From: Stenotrophomonas sp. WZN-1
GTDB lineage: Bacteria; Pseudomonadota; Gammaproteobacteria; Xanthomonadales; Xanthomonadaceae
Direction of reading: 5' to 3'
Assembly: GCF_002192255.1 (NCBI RefSeq)
Contig: NZ_CP021768.1
Coordinates: 2,870,001 to 2,934,000 of the forward strand
DNA length: 64,000 nucleotides
Below, one piece after another: positions 1-8,790 of this stretch. Numbering within the stretch: position 1 is the first letter of the stretch; each line of letters begins with the position of its first letter. The position numbers and the translations under genes are program-made. A model generated the notes under the pieces. The model had not been told where the DNA came from and searched no databases. It saw only the letters and a program-made list of their open reading frames with translations.

Positions 1-1
1 G

Positions 2-973
2 CTGCGCATCGGCTGCGTGCTGACCCTGCTCAGCTTCGCGGTCTTCCTGCTGCCGCTGCCGCAGCCGTGGATGTACCCGGCAATGGTGGTGTTCTGCCTC
101 TTCTACAACGCGGTCATGCCGCAGTTCGAGTCGATCACCCTCACCCACCTGGGCAACGACAGCCATCGCTACGGGCTGATCCGGGTCTGGGGCTCGCTCG
201 GCTTCATCGCCGTCGTGACCCTGTTCGGCTGGCTGATCGAAGGCGACGGCACGGCCAGCCGCGCCGGGCTGCTGCCGTGGATGATGCTGCCACTGTTCGC
301 GCTGCTGGTCGTCTCGGCCTTCAGCAACCACTACGCACGCGGCATCGGCAAGACCGACGGCGACGCCAGCGGCTTCTGGCAGATCGTGCGCCGCCCGCCG
401 GTGCTGGCGTTCTTCCTGGCTGCTTTCATGGAGCAGCTGTCATTCGGTCCGTACTACACGTTCTTTTCGGTCTACATGGACCATCATGGCTACCGCACCT
501 CCACCCTGGGCTTGTTGTGGACCATCGGCGTGGTCTTCGAAGTAGGCGTGTTCTTCACCATCGGCCGCTTCTTCCGCCGCTATGACGCCAGCTGGATGCT
601 GCTGATCGCGCTGGTCAGTTCCTGCCTGCGTTGGGCCGTGACCGCACTGTTTCCGGAAAACCTGCCGGTGATGCTGCTGGCACAGACCGCGCACGCGCTG
701 GGCTTTGCGGCGTTCTTCGCTGCAGCGATGCAGATGCTGGCGACCTACTTCCCCGGTCGCCTCAATGGGCATGGCCAAGGGCTGCTGTACGGATTCTCGT
801 CCGGCGTCGGTGGCGTGCTCGGCGCACTCATTGCCGGCCAGCTGTGGAAGATCGACGACGGCCGCACCGCATTCCTGGCCGGCAGCGGCTTCGCCCTGAT
901 TGGCGCACTGCTCTGCTTCTTCGCATTGAGCCTGCCGCTGATCCGTGCGCGACACAGCACCCGCCCCCTCTGA
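2..973 (+). CDS. MFS transporter, 3-phenylpropionate/nucleoside-permease-like (5' end missing)
   Basis: The reading frame is open from the left edge, so the N-terminus lies outside the window and 323 residues are visible. They form at least eight hydrophobic helices. The segment YGLIRVWGSLGF follows a proline-containing helix (NAVMPQFES), which is typical of the MFS_1_like/HcaT group of proton-coupled permeases in the inner membrane. The substrate cannot be read from sequence. The gene ends in a hairpin shared with the convergent DUF2058 gene. Family assignment is fairly sure; the HcaT analogy is only at subfamily level. Confidence 0.8.
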   Translation: MRIGCVLTLLSFAVFLLPLPQPWMYPAMVVFCLFYNAVMPQFESITLTHLGNDSHRYGLIRVWGSLGFIAVVTLFGWLIEGDGTASRAGLLPWMMLPLFALLVVSAFSNHYARGIGKTDGDASGFWQIVRRPPVLAFFLAAFMEQLSFGPYYTFFSVYMDHHGYRTSTLGLLWTIGVVFEVGVFFTIGRFFRRYDASWMLLIALVSSCLRWAVTALFPENLPVMLLAQTAHALGFAAFFAAAMQMLATYFPGRLNGHGQGLLYGFSSGVGGVLGALIAGQLWKIDDGRTAFLAGSGFALIGALLCFFALSLPLIRARHSTRPL

Positions 974-977
974 CGAG

Positions 978-1000
978 AACGCCGGGCGACGCCCGGCGTT
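978..1000. terminator. Bidirectional hairpin between convergent genes
   Basis: A perfect 10-bp stem (AACGCCGGGC with its complement) around a GAC loop lies 5 bases after the transporter stop and 21 bases from the stop of the convergent DUF2058 gene. The T-run is short in both directions, so it is at best a weak intrinsic terminator. Confidence 0.55.
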
Positions 1001-1020
1001 TCAATCATCCTGCAGGCCCT

Positions 1021-1701
1021 TTACCAGACCAGGTCGTCCGGCACCTGGTATTGCGGGTCCGCGTACGGATCTTCCTCGGCCGGCGCATTCGGGTCGACCT
1101 TAAGCGCCACTGATGCGGCGAACACCGCCTCGGACTGCGCCAGCACCTCGGCGGTCACCAGCAGGTAGCGGCCATTGAGCTGGACCACGCCCAGCTCACC
1201 GGCGTTGAGCGCGGTCAGCTGTTCGGCGGTCACATAGATGCGCTTGATCTTGCCGCCGTACGGGAAGTGGCGGGCAATGTCCGCCGCTTCGGCATTCAGG
1301 CCCTTGTCCTTCAGCAGTTCTTCCAGCTTGGCCTTGGCCTCGCGGCGCACACGCGCTTCTTCCTGCTTCAGGCGCTCGGTCTCGATGCGCTCTTCCTTTT
1401 CCTTCTGCGCGCGGATGGCATAGGCCTTGGCCAGGTCCATCTCTTCGGCGCTGCGCGGCTTGCGCGGGCCCTGCTGGCCCGGGCCACGCGACTGGCCGGG
1501 CTTGCCCGGGCCGCCATGGCCATGCCCACGACGCTCGCCGGGCTTGTGCTCGCCCTTGCCAGCGCCCTGCGGCTTTCCATTGCCGTTGCCACCCTTGCCC
1601 TGCGGGCGGCCATCACGGCGGGGGCCATCATTCTTGCGCTCGGGCTTGGGCGCAGGCTTGAAGCCCAGGCCCATCAGCTGGTCGCGGAGGGTATCGCTCA
1701 T
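1021..1701 (-). CDS. DUF2058 family protein (YaiL-like)
   Basis: 226 residues. It begins MSDTLRDQLMGLGF and continues into a long Lys/Arg/Gly/Pro-rich low-complexity segment (about 15-85), then a charged helix (about 85-130) and a compact C-terminal domain ending QYQVPDDLVW. This is the layout of the DUF2058/YaiL family of small cytosolic basic proteins of unknown function. The basic N-terminal half suggests nucleic acid or ribosome contact, which is inference only. The gene sits 10 bases downstream of slyX and probably shares its transcript. Confidence 0.85.
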   Translation of the reverse strand: MSDTLRDQLMGLGFKPAPKPERKNDGPRRDGRPQGKGGNGNGKPQGAGKGEHKPGERRGHGHGGPGKPGQSRGPGQQGPRKPRSAEEMDLAKAYAIRAQKEKEERIETERLKQEEARVRREAKAKLEELLKDKGLNAEAADIARHFPYGGKIKRIYVTAEQLTALNAGELGVVQLNGRYLLVTAEVLAQSEAVFAASVALKVDPNAPAEEDPYADPQYQVPDDLVW

Positions 1702-1711
1702 AGGATTCGGA

Positions 1712-1954
1712 TCAGTAGTGCGGCGGCGGCGGTTCGCTCGCCGGATCGGAAGAATTCAGCGCGTTGCGGACCTTGCCCAGGTCTTCCAGCAGCACGCGCA
1801 GCACGTCGGCGTTGCGCATGCCCTGCATGCGGGCATCGGCCAGCGCATCGCTCAGTTCGGCCAGCGCCTGTTCCTGGAAGGACACGCGCATTTCCAGTTC
1901 GACCAGGCGCGCTTCCAGCGCCTGCTCGCGTTCGGTTGGCAGCAGATCAGACAT
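1712..1954 (-). CDS. slyX: SlyX family coiled-coil protein
   Basis: 80 residues from the start [11 protein letters not shown]. The protein is almost entirely a heptad-patterned helix followed by a disordered tail ending in PPPHY, which is the hallmark C-terminus of SlyX. I chose this ATG over the upstream in-frame one because it matches the family length. It overlaps the last 8 bases of ugd, so translation is likely coupled. SlyX has no established molecular function. The name is phenotypic, from linkage to slyD in enteric bacteria. Confidence 0.85.
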   Translation of the reverse strand: MSDLLPTEREQALEARLVELEMRVSFQEQALAELSDALADARMQGMRNADVLRVLLEDLGKVRNALNSSDPASEPPPPHY

Positions 1955-3296
1955 GCAGCGAGCGCCCCCGGCCAATGCCGTAATACGCCAGGCCCGCTGC
2001 TTCCACGTCCGCCGGCTCGTACAGGTTGCGGCCGTCGAACACCACCGCGTCCTTCAACTGCTCACGCAACTTCTGGAAATCGGGGCTGCGGAACTGCTTC
2101 CACTCGGTAACCACGACCAGTGCATCAGCGCCCTGCAGCGCCTCGTTGGCAGTGCTGCAGAACACCAGGTCATCGCGTTCACCGAAGATGCGCTGCGACT
2201 CGTGCATCGCTTCCGGATCGTAGGCACGCACCGTCGCACCGCCTTCCCACAGCTGCGCCAGCAGGCGACGGCTGGAGGCTTCGCGCATGTCGTCGGTGTT
2301 CGGCTTGAACGCCAGGCCCCACACGGCAAAGGTCTTGCCACGCACGCCTTCGTCCTCGCCCTTGTCGTAATGGCGCTGGATCAGGGCGAACAGATGGCCC
2401 TTCTGCGCATCGTTGACCGCTTCCACCGCGTTCAGCAGTTTCGGCTCCAGGCCGGCCTGCTGCGCGGTGCGGGCCAGCGCCTGCACATCCTTGGGGAAGC
2501 ACGAGCCGCCGTAGCCGGCGCCCGGGTAGATGAAATGCCAGCCGATGCGCGGATCCGAGCCGATGCCCTGGCGGACCTGCTCGACATCGGCACCGACACG
2601 TTCGGCGATGTTGGCGATTTCGTTCATGAACGAGATCTTGGTCGCCAGCATCGCGTTGGCGGCGTACTTGGTCAGCTCGGCCGAACGCACGTCCATTTCC
2701 ACCACGCGGTCGTGGTTGCGGTTGAACGGTGCATACAGGCGCCGCATCACCGCCACCGACTCGGCGCTGGTCGCACCGATGATGATGCGATCCGGGCGCA
2801 TGCAGTCGGCAACGGCGTCGCCTTCCTTCAGGAATTCCGGGTTGGACACCACGTCGAAGGCGATGTCGGCACCACGTACCGCCAGCTCTGCGGCAATGGC
2901 GGCACGCACCTTGTCGGCGGTGCCCACCGGCACCGTCGACTTGTTGACCACCACGGTCGGCACGCTCATGTGCCGGCCGATGGTGCGGGCCACGGCCAGC
3001 ACGTACTGCAGATCGGCGCTGCCATCTTCGTCCGGCGGCGTGCCGACGGCGATGAACACGACCTGGCCGTGGTCGATCGCGGCCGCGGCATCGGTGGTGA
3101 ACGCCAGCCGCGAGGCGGCGTGGTTGGCCTTCACCATCGGTTCCAGGCCCGGCTCATAGATCGGGATGATGCCCTGGTTGAGGCCATCGACCTTGGCCTG
3201 GTCGATATCGACGCAGACCACCTGGTGGCCGACGTCGGCCAGGCAGGTACCGGTCACCAGCCCTACATAACCGGTACCGAAAATCGCAACGCGCAT
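1947..3296 (-). CDS. ugd: UDP-glucose 6-dehydrogenase
   Basis: 449 residues, full length. It oxidises UDP-glucose twice with NAD+ to UDP-glucuronate, the precursor for exopolysaccharide, LPS and other glycans. The N-terminal Rossmann motif is [10 protein letters not shown] (7-16), followed by the [10 protein letters not shown] segment (120-129). The catalytic cysteine is Cys266 in [11 protein letters not shown], and [11 protein letters not shown] (210-220) follows the family pattern. It lies 23 bases downstream of the FKBP gene and runs into slyX. Nothing is missing or odd. Confidence 0.97.
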   Translation of the reverse strand: MRVAIFGTGYVGLVTGTCLADVGHQVVCVDIDQAKVDGLNQGIIPIYEPGLEPMVKANHAASRLAFTTDAAAAIDHGQVVFIAVGTPPDEDGSADLQYVLAVARTIGRHMSVPTVVVNKSTVPVGTADKVRAAIAAELAVRGADIAFDVVSNPEFLKEGDAVADCMRPDRIIIGATSAESVAVMRRLYAPFNRNHDRVVEMDVRSAELTKYAANAMLATKISFMNEIANIAERVGADVEQVRQGIGSDPRIGWHFIYPGAGYGGSCFPKDVQALARTAQQAGLEPKLLNAVEAVNDAQKGHLFALIQRHYDKGEDEGVRGKTFAVWGLAFKPNTDDMREASSRRLLAQLWEGGATVRAYDPEAMHESQRIFGERDDLVFCSTANEALQGADALVVVTEWKQFRSPDFQKLREQLKDAVVFDGRNLYEPADVEAAGLAYYGIGRGRSLHV

Positions 3297-3319
3297 GTCC
3301 GTGCAGGCTCCGTGGTCGC

Positions 3320-4297
3320 TTACGGCAGGACGCCCAGCAGCTCGACGTCGAACGTCAGAGTCGCGTTCGGGCCGATCGGGCCACCCGGGGTACCGTTCTC
3401 ACCGTAGGCGAGCTCGCCCGGGATCCAGAAGCGGTACTTCGAACCGACCGGCATCAGCGCGACGCCTTCGGTCCAGCCCTTGATCACCTGGTCCAGGCCG
3501 AACTCGGCCGGCTGGCGACCGTAGGAGCTGTCGAACACAGTGCCGTTGAGCAGCTTGCCTTCGTAGTTCACGCGCACCTTGCTGCTCGGCAGCGGACGCT
3601 CGCCGCTACCCGGGCGGATGATCTGGTACTGCAGGCCCGACGAGGTGGTCACCACGCCCGGCTGGGTCTTGTTCTTGGCCAGGAACGCGTTGCCTTCCTC
3701 GCGGTTGGTCTGCGCGGCGGCAGCAGCCTTGGCCTGCATTTCGGCCTGCTTGCTGCCCATGAAGGCCTGGATGGTGGCGGTCGCGTCAGCTTCCGTCATC
3801 TTCGGCTGACCCTTGCTCAGGCCGGTGCTGATCGCGTCAAACAGCGAGGCGACGTCGATGTCGTCCTTCAGCTGTGCCAGCGACGGGCCGACCGAGTAGG
3901 AACCGATCATCTGCGACACTTTGACGCGATCGACCTTCGGCGGCTGCGAACCCGGGGCCATGCCGGGCACCTGCTGGCCGCTGCGGGCCATCACGACCTG
4001 GCGCAGCGCGGCATCGGTGGCCTTGGCCTGTTCCTGGGTGATCTGCGGCTGCAGGCCTTCGAACGAACGCTCCACGGCGGTGCGCAGCGCGGCCACATCG
4101 ATCTCATCGGCGATCGGGGTGAACGACTTGGCGACATCAAGGCCGATGGCGTAGCCGAGCTTCTGCTTGGGGGAATTCAAGGTTGTGGTCTCCTTGGCGG
4201 CTGCGGGGGCAGCCGGTTGTTGCGACAGAGCGACACCCGAAGTGCCCATCGCCAGAATCAGAACCGACGCCGCGGCGCCGCGCATTCCCATCTTCAT
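3320..4297 (-). CDS. FKBP-type peptidyl-prolyl cis-trans isomerase, exported (Mip/FkpA-like)
   Basis: 325 residues from the second of three clustered ATGs. I chose this start because an AGGA lies 9 bases upstream, whereas it abuts the first ATG directly. Residues 1-26 look like a cleaved signal peptide (basic start, hydrophobic core, ALSQQ). An FKBP_N dimerisation region with paired helical blocks (about 40-190) precedes a C-terminal FKBP domain (about 215-325) carrying [33 protein letters not shown] and LAYGENG. It should act as a periplasmic or outer-membrane-associated foldase, as Mip does in other pathogens. The virulence link is inference. Confidence 0.93.
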   Translation of the reverse strand: MKMGMRGAAASVLILAMGTSGVALSQQPAAPAAAKETTTLNSPKQKLGYAIGLDVAKSFTPIADEIDVAALRTAVERSFEGLQPQITQEQAKATDAALRQVVMARSGQQVPGMAPGSQPPKVDRVKVSQMIGSYSVGPSLAQLKDDIDVASLFDAISTGLSKGQPKMTEADATATIQAFMGSKQAEMQAKAAAAAQTNREEGNAFLAKNKTQPGVVTTSSGLQYQIIRPGSGERPLPSSKVRVNYEGKLLNGTVFDSSYGRQPAEFGLDQVIKGWTEGVALMPVGSKYRFWIPGELAYGENGTPGGPIGPNATLTFDVELLGVLP

Positions 4298-4393
4298 TCG
4301 CTGCATTCCTGGAAGTGTCTGGGCGCCGACGTCGGCGCGAAAAGAAACATTGTCGCACGCATGCCCGGGATGTCGAGGCATCCGTGCTGGATA

Positions 4394-4981
4394 TCAATGT
4401 GTGGCGGCGGCGGCCAGCGCCTTGTCGATGGCCGCGGTCAGCTGCGGATCGTCCGGCGTGACCTTGCTGGCGAACTGGGCGATGACCTTGCCATCGCGGC
4501 CAACCAGGTACTTGTGGAAGTTCCAGCCCGGCGCCACACCGGTGGCTGCGGTCAGCCGCTGGTACAGCGGCGTGGCGTCCGCACCGACAACGTGCACCTT
4601 CTCGAACATCGGGAACTTGACGCCGTAGGTAAGCGTGCAGAAATCCTGGATCTGCTTCTCGTCACCCGGTTCCTGGCCCTTGAAATCGTTGGACGGGAAA
4701 CCGAGCACGGCAAAGCCGCGGCCGGCATAACGCTTCTGCAGCGCCTCCAGGCCTTCGTACTGGGGGGTATAACCGCATCTGCTTGCGGTATTGACCACCA
4801 GCAGCACCTGCCCGTGGTAGCGCTGCTGCAGGTTGACCTGCTGCTTGCTGGCCAGCGGGCGATAGTCCAGGTCCAGCAGATCGGCCGCCAGCACATGAGC
4901 GGAACCGGCCAGGCCGGCCACCAGCAGGGTCAGCAGGGACAGGCCGCGCAGGCGGCGCGGGGAAACGGTCGACAGGGGCAT
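4394..4981 (-). CDS. Exported Cys-type glutathione peroxidase family protein
   Basis: 195 residues with an N-terminal hydrophobic signal (about 9-33, ending AHVLA). The peroxidatic Cys69 is in NTASRCGYTPQY. The other tetrad members are Gln103 (GQEPG) and Trp153-Asn154 (PGWNFHKYLV). The usual FPCNQF block is changed to FPSNDF, removing the second conserved Cys and one Gln. Thiol-dependent hydroperoxide reduction in the periplasm is likely, but the reductant may differ from that of the cytosolic paralogue at 48832-49311. The start is chosen because it begins the signal peptide; I see no strong ribosome-binding site. Confidence 0.88.
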   Translation of the reverse strand: MPLSTVSPRRLRGLSLLTLLVAGLAGSAHVLAADLLDLDYRPLASKQQVNLQQRYHGQVLLVVNTASRCGYTPQYEGLEALQKRYAGRGFAVLGFPSNDFKGQEPGDEKQIQDFCTLTYGVKFPMFEKVHVVGADATPLYQRLTAATGVAPGWNFHKYLVGRDGKVIAQFASKVTPDDPQLTAAIDKALAAAATH

Positions 4982-5348
4982 CAGGAGTGGTCCGCGGTAG
5001 CCATTCACAAGGCCCGGCCACTGCCGGCCGGGAATCGGCCGAACTATAGCACCGGGCTCCGGCGCCCCTGATGGCACAGGCCTACCCGGGCTTTACGCGG
5101 CGTGGCGAATGCGCTGCCCGGGTGCGATCGACGATGCAGTGATGACATAGCATGGACATCACTGAATGGAAGGCAGGGCTTGATTGGCCCGCACGATAAT
5201 TTTATTTCCCTTTAAAATCAAATGGATAATTGGATATTTCAGCGATTTGACCACCCGTGCCATCAGTTGGGGACGGCAAGGGGTTGCACGTAGGCGTGCC
5301 GGTGTTATAGTTGCATACAACACCAGTCACCTGAGACAGGGGGAAGCC
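4982..5348. other. Intergenic region with a local AT-rich patch
   Basis: 367 bases without a convincing gene between divergent transcription units. About 5195-5265 is strikingly AT-rich for this genome (for example ATAATTTTATTTCCCTTTAA). The right end holds the operator-promoter described separately. An in-frame upstream start at 5184 for the next gene would read through the AT patch and lacks a signal-peptide start, so I do not use it. Confidence 0.5.
5302..5325 (+). promoter_or_regulatory. YtrA-type operator over a -10 element
   Basis: The 24-bp element has the layout GGTGTTATA-N6-TACAACACC, an imperfect palindrome with outer arms GGTG-N16-CACC. It overlaps a good -10 hexamer TATAGT (5307-5312) with TTGCAC (5285-5290) 16 bases upstream. 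The operon encodes a YtrA-type GntR repressor, so autoregulation at this site is the natural reading. A GGTG-N16-CACC site has, to my recollection, been described for the Xanthomonas YtrA regulator. Confidence 0.7.
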
Positions 5349-5585
5349 ATGAACGCCCGGATCCGTCGCAACCTCACCGCACCCGCGGCCGCTGCTGTTT
5401 CGACCCTGATCGTGCTGGCCTGGCTGGCCATGCCAACCGCCCCCGCCTCCACCGACAGTGCGCAGGACGCATCCGTTCCACCGGCCGGGAACGCCGATCC
5501 TTCCCCCCCTCCCCCGCGTCGGCTGCACAGCTCCCTGTCCATGCCGTATTTCTCGTTCGCACAGCCGCTGACCCCACGGAGCTGA
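5349..5585 (+). CDS. Small exported protein of unknown function
   Basis: 78 residues. The N-terminus (MNARIRRNLTAP) is basic and leads into one hydrophobic segment (about 13-32), then a Ser/Pro/Asp-rich disordered tail ending FAQPLTPRS. It is either a single-span membrane protein or a secreted peptide. The ATG follows GGGGGAAGCC, a usable ribosome-binding site. It is the first gene of the GntR-ABC operon, only 2 bases before the regulator, which suggests a role as an accessory or signal for that transporter. I do not recognise a family. Confidence 0.65.
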   Translation: MNARIRRNLTAPAAAAVSTLIVLAWLAMPTAPASTDSAQDASVPPAGNADPSPPPPRRLHSSLSMPYFSFAQPLTPRS

Positions 5586-5587
5586 AT

Positions 5588-5947
5588 ATGAGCGACATCC
5601 AGTGGAGCGACGGCGCTCCCATCTACCGTCAGTTGAAGGAGCGCGTGATCGCCATGATGCTCGACGGAATCCTCAAGCCGGGCGATGCCCTGCCTTCGGT
5701 GCGCCAGGTGGCCGCCGACTACCAGCTAAACCCCATCACCGTTTCGCGCGCTTACCAGGAACTGGCCGATGAAGGCCTGGTCGAGAAGCGCCGCGGCCTG
5801 GGCATGTTCATGACCGAGCAGGCGGCCACGCAGCTTCGCAGCAGCGAGCGCGAGCGCTTTCTCAACGAAGAATGGCCGGCGGTGCTGGAGCGCATCCAGC
5901 GCCTGGGCCTGAGCCTCGACGAATTGCTGCCCCAGGGGAACGTCTGA
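5588..5947 (+). CDS. GntR family regulator, YtrA subfamily
   Basis: 119 residues. A winged helix-turn-helix fills residues about 8-75 (PIYRQLKERV, LPSVRQVAADYQ, VSRAYQELADEGLVE, RRGLGMFM). A short helical dimerisation tail of about 40 residues follows and there is no effector-binding domain. That short architecture defines the YtrA subfamily, whose members repress neighbouring ABC transporter operons. Its stop overlaps the next start (TGATG). The probable operator is 5302-5325. Confidence 0.92.
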   Translation: MSDIQWSDGAPIYRQLKERVIAMMLDGILKPGDALPSVRQVAADYQLNPITVSRAYQELADEGLVEKRRGLGMFMTEQAATQLRSSERERFLNEEWPAVLERIQRLGLSLDELLPQGNV

Positions 5948-6822
5948 TGAATAGCACTGCAAGTGAACCGGTCATCACCGCCCGAGGCCTGCGTAAGGCC
6001 TACAAGACCACCGTGGCCCTCGACAATGCCAGCTTCAGCATTCCGAGCGGGCGCATCGTCGGCCTGATCGGGCCCAATGGCGCCGGCAAGACCACCGCGC
6101 TGAAGGCCATCCTCGGCCTGACTTCGGTGGAAGGTGAGCTGAGCGTGCTCGGCCGCGACCCGCGGCTGCACCGCGACGAGCTGATGAACGACATCTGCTT
6201 CATTGCCGACGTCGCCGTGCTGCCGCGCTGGCTGAAGGTCCGCGAGGCGATCGATTTCGTGGCCGGCGTGCACCCGCGCTTCGACCGTGCCCGCTGCGAG
6301 CGCTTCCTGGCCAACACCAAGCTGCAGCCGAAGCAGCGCGTGCGCGAACTGTCCAAGGGCATGATCGTGCAGCTGCACCTGGCATTGGTGATGGCCATCG
6401 ATGCCCGCATCCTGGTGCTGGACGAGCCCACCCTGGGCCTGGACATCCTGTACCGCAAGGAGTTCTACCAGCGCCTGCTGGAAGACTATTTCGACGAACA
6501 GAAGACCATCATCGTCACCACCCACCAGGTGGAGGAGATCGAGCACATCCTCAGCGACGTCATGTTCATCCGTGATGGCCGCATCGTGCTCGATGCAGAA
6601 ATGGACGATGTCGGCCAGCGCTACACCGAACTACTGGTCAACGCCGACCAGCTGGAGACCGCGCGTGCGCTGAAGCCGATCGACGAGCGCAGCCTGACGT
6701 TCGGCAAGACGGTGATGCTGTTCGACGGCGTGCCGCGCGCCCAGCTTTCCACCCTTGGCGAGACCCGCAGCCCGGGCCTGGCCGACCTGTTCGTCGCCAT
6801 CATGAAGGGGACCTACGCATGA
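5947..6822 (+). CDS. ABC transporter ATP-binding protein
   Basis: 291 residues. Walker A GPNGAGKTT is at 42-50 and Walker B is LVLDEPTLGLD. The signature loop is degenerate (RELSKGMIVQ instead of LSGGQ), as seen in some bacitracin-type and YtrB-like ATPases. It should energise the permease encoded next, overlapping by 4 bases (ATGA). Co-transcription with a YtrA regulator and envelope genes suggests export of, or response to, a cell-envelope-active compound. The substrate is unknown. Confidence 0.93.
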   Translation: MNSTASEPVITARGLRKAYKTTVALDNASFSIPSGRIVGLIGPNGAGKTTALKAILGLTSVEGELSVLGRDPRLHRDELMNDICFIADVAVLPRWLKVREAIDFVAGVHPRFDRARCERFLANTKLQPKQRVRELSKGMIVQLHLALVMAIDARILVLDEPTLGLDILYRKEFYQRLLEDYFDEQKTIIVTTHQVEEIEHILSDVMFIRDGRIVLDAEMDDVGQRYTELLVNADQLETARALKPIDERSLTFGKTVMLFDGVPRAQLSTLGETRSPGLADLFVAIMKGTYA

Positions 6823-7847
6823 ATGCCGTCAACCACCCCGTCAGCCCGATGGGCACCCTGCGCTGGCTGCTCAAGCGCGAGTACTGGGAGAACCGTGGCG
6901 GTTTCCTGTATGCGCCGCTGATCGCCGGCCTGATCTCGCTGGTGATGAGCACCGTCGGCATCGCCTTCGGCCTGTTTGCGCTGAACCGTGCAGCGCGCAA
7001 CGGCGCACTGCATGTCGACGGCGAGAGCGTGAACATCAACGGCCTGGACCTGGCCCTGCTGACCCGCGACATCAGTGCCAAGGACCTGACCGACCTCGGC
7101 AACGGCCTCGACCTGACCCTGGTACTCAGCTCGGCCTGGCCGTTCCTGGTGTTGGCCTTCGTGGTGTTCTTCTACTGCCTGGGCGCCCTGTACGACGACC
7201 GTCGCGACCGCAGCATCCTGTTCTGGAAGTCGCTGCCGCTGTCGGACACCCAGACCGTGCTGTCCAAGGTGATCAGCGCACTGATCGTGGCCCCGCTGAT
7301 CGCGGTGATCGCCGGCATCATCACCATGTTCGGCTTCATGCTGGTGATCAGCATCGTCGCGCTGATGCACGGTGGCAGCCCGATGACCCTGATCTGGGGC
7401 CCGGCCAGCCCGTTGACCCTGGCCGCCGGTCACCTGGCCTGGATCCCGGTCTACGCCCTGTGGGCCCTGCCCACCGCCGGCTGGCTGCTGCTGTGCTCGG
7501 CCTGGGCCCGTACCAAGCCGTTCCTGTGGGCAGTGATGCTGCCGCTGTTCGCTGGCGTCATTGTCAGCACCACCAAGGTGATGCCGCTGATCGGCCTGAC
7601 CACCGGCTGGTTCTGGCAGCACATCGTCGGCCGCCTGTTGCTGGGCGGCGTGCCGGGCACCGACCTGGTGTATCGCCTCAGCGCCGAGGAAGGCACGCGC
7701 CGCGATCTCGAATCGGTGGTCAGCCTGATGTCGCCGGCCTCGCAGCTGAAGTCACTGGCGATGCCGGAACTGTGGATCGGTGCCGCCGTCGGTGTCGTGT
7801 TCATCGTCCTCGCCATCCGCCTGCGCAAGCGCGCCGGCGAGATCTGA
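6819..7847 (+). CDS. ABC-2 type transporter permease
   Basis: 342 residues with six or so hydrophobic helices (near 25-50, 105-130, 150-185, 205-230, 235-260 and 315-335). A periplasmic region rich in polar residues lies between helices 1 and 2. The motif YDDRRDRSILFWKSLPLSD is typical of ABC-2 permeases of the YtrC/D kind. It partners the ATPase upstream, whose stop it overlaps. Confidence 0.9.
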   Translation: MNAVNHPVSPMGTLRWLLKREYWENRGGFLYAPLIAGLISLVMSTVGIAFGLFALNRAARNGALHVDGESVNINGLDLALLTRDISAKDLTDLGNGLDLTLVLSSAWPFLVLAFVVFFYCLGALYDDRRDRSILFWKSLPLSDTQTVLSKVISALIVAPLIAVIAGIITMFGFMLVISIVALMHGGSPMTLIWGPASPLTLAAGHLAWIPVYALWALPTAGWLLLCSAWARTKPFLWAVMLPLFAGVIVSTTKVMPLIGLTTGWFWQHIVGRLLLGGVPGTDLVYRLSAEEGTRRDLESVVSLMSPASQLKSLAMPELWIGAAVGVVFIVLAIRLRKRAGEI

Positions 7848-7872
7848 TTCCATCCACCCGGAGGCACCACCC

Positions 7873-8760
7873 ATGCGTTCCCTGCTCGCCTGTTCTGCGT
7901 TGTTGCTGTTGCCGCTGTCGGCGCTGGCCGCCGATGCTCCGAACTGCAAGTTCACCGCCGCCCGCACGCTGAAGCTGGATGTGGCCGGCGCCAGGGCGGT
8001 GGTACTGGAGGTGAACCAGCATGACCTGAAGGTCGTCGCCAGCAAGGGCGGTGGCCAGCTCGATGGCCGCGCCTGTGCCTCCAGCGAGGAATGGCTGGAC
8101 CAGCTGGTGCTGGACCAGCGCAGGGAAGGCGACAAGCTGGTCGTCAGCCTGCGCCGCGACGGCCGCCACAACGGCATCACCCTGGGCAACAGCTATGCCT
8201 GGCTGGACATCCGCGGCAGCGTGCCGGACAACCTGCCACTGCAGCTGAAGGTCGGCTCCGGCGATGCCAGCGTGGACAACGCCCAGTCACTGAGCGTGGA
8301 CGTCGGCTCGGGCGACGCGATCGTTCGCGGCACCCGGGGCAGCATCCACGCAGCGGTGGGTTCGGGTGACCTGGACATCGACGGCGGCGGCTCGCTGAAC
8401 CTGCTGTCGCTCGGCTCCGGCGACGTCAAGGCGCGCAACATCGGCGGCGATGCGGTCACCGGCACTGTCGGTTCGGGTGACCTGAAGATCAGCGAAGTCC
8501 GCGGCAATGCACGGCTGGACACCGTCGGTTCCGGCGACATCGGGTTCAAGCGCGTGCAGGGCAACGTCGACGTCGGCGTGGTCGGCTCCGGTGATGTTGA
8601 TCTGTCCGACATCGGCGGCAACGTGCATGTGCGCAGCCATGGTTCGGGCGACATCCAGGTGGACGGCGTACGCGGCAGCCTGACTGTCGACCATAGCGGC
8701 AGCGGCGATGTCGGCCACCGCAACGTCAGCGGCACGGTCACCCTGCCCCGCAAAAAGTAA
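7873..8760 (+). CDS. DUF4097 family exported beta-repeat protein
   Basis: 295 residues with a signal peptide (1-20, LSALAA). From about residue 125 to the end it has nine near-regular repeats centred on GSGD, spaced mostly 18-22 residues apart (VGSGDASV, VGSGDLKI, HGSGDIQV and others). Such repeats fold as a right-handed beta-helix or stacked-strand solenoid in the head-GIN/DUF4097 family. It sits 25 bases after the permease with an upstream GGAGG. It probably acts in the periplasm or on the surface with the ABC system. Function is unknown. Confidence 0.88.
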   Translation: MRSLLACSALLLLPLSALAADAPNCKFTAARTLKLDVAGARAVVLEVNQHDLKVVASKGGGQLDGRACASSEEWLDQLVLDQRREGDKLVVSLRRDGRHNGITLGNSYAWLDIRGSVPDNLPLQLKVGSGDASVDNAQSLSVDVGSGDAIVRGTRGSIHAAVGSGDLDIDGGGSLNLLSLGSGDVKARNIGGDAVTGTVGSGDLKISEVRGNARLDTVGSGDIGFKRVQGNVDVGVVGSGDVDLSDIGGNVHVRSHGSGDIQVDGVRGSLTVDHSGSGDVGHRNVSGTVTLPRKK

Positions 8761-8790
8761 CCGCCACCGGACCGACTCGAGGGAATTGCC

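Noticed and set aside
5184-5585. Longer version of the 78-residue exported protein starting at 5184
   Set aside because: The extra residues read through the AT patch and the operator-promoter. The shorter form starts with a proper signal segment and a good ribosome-binding site.
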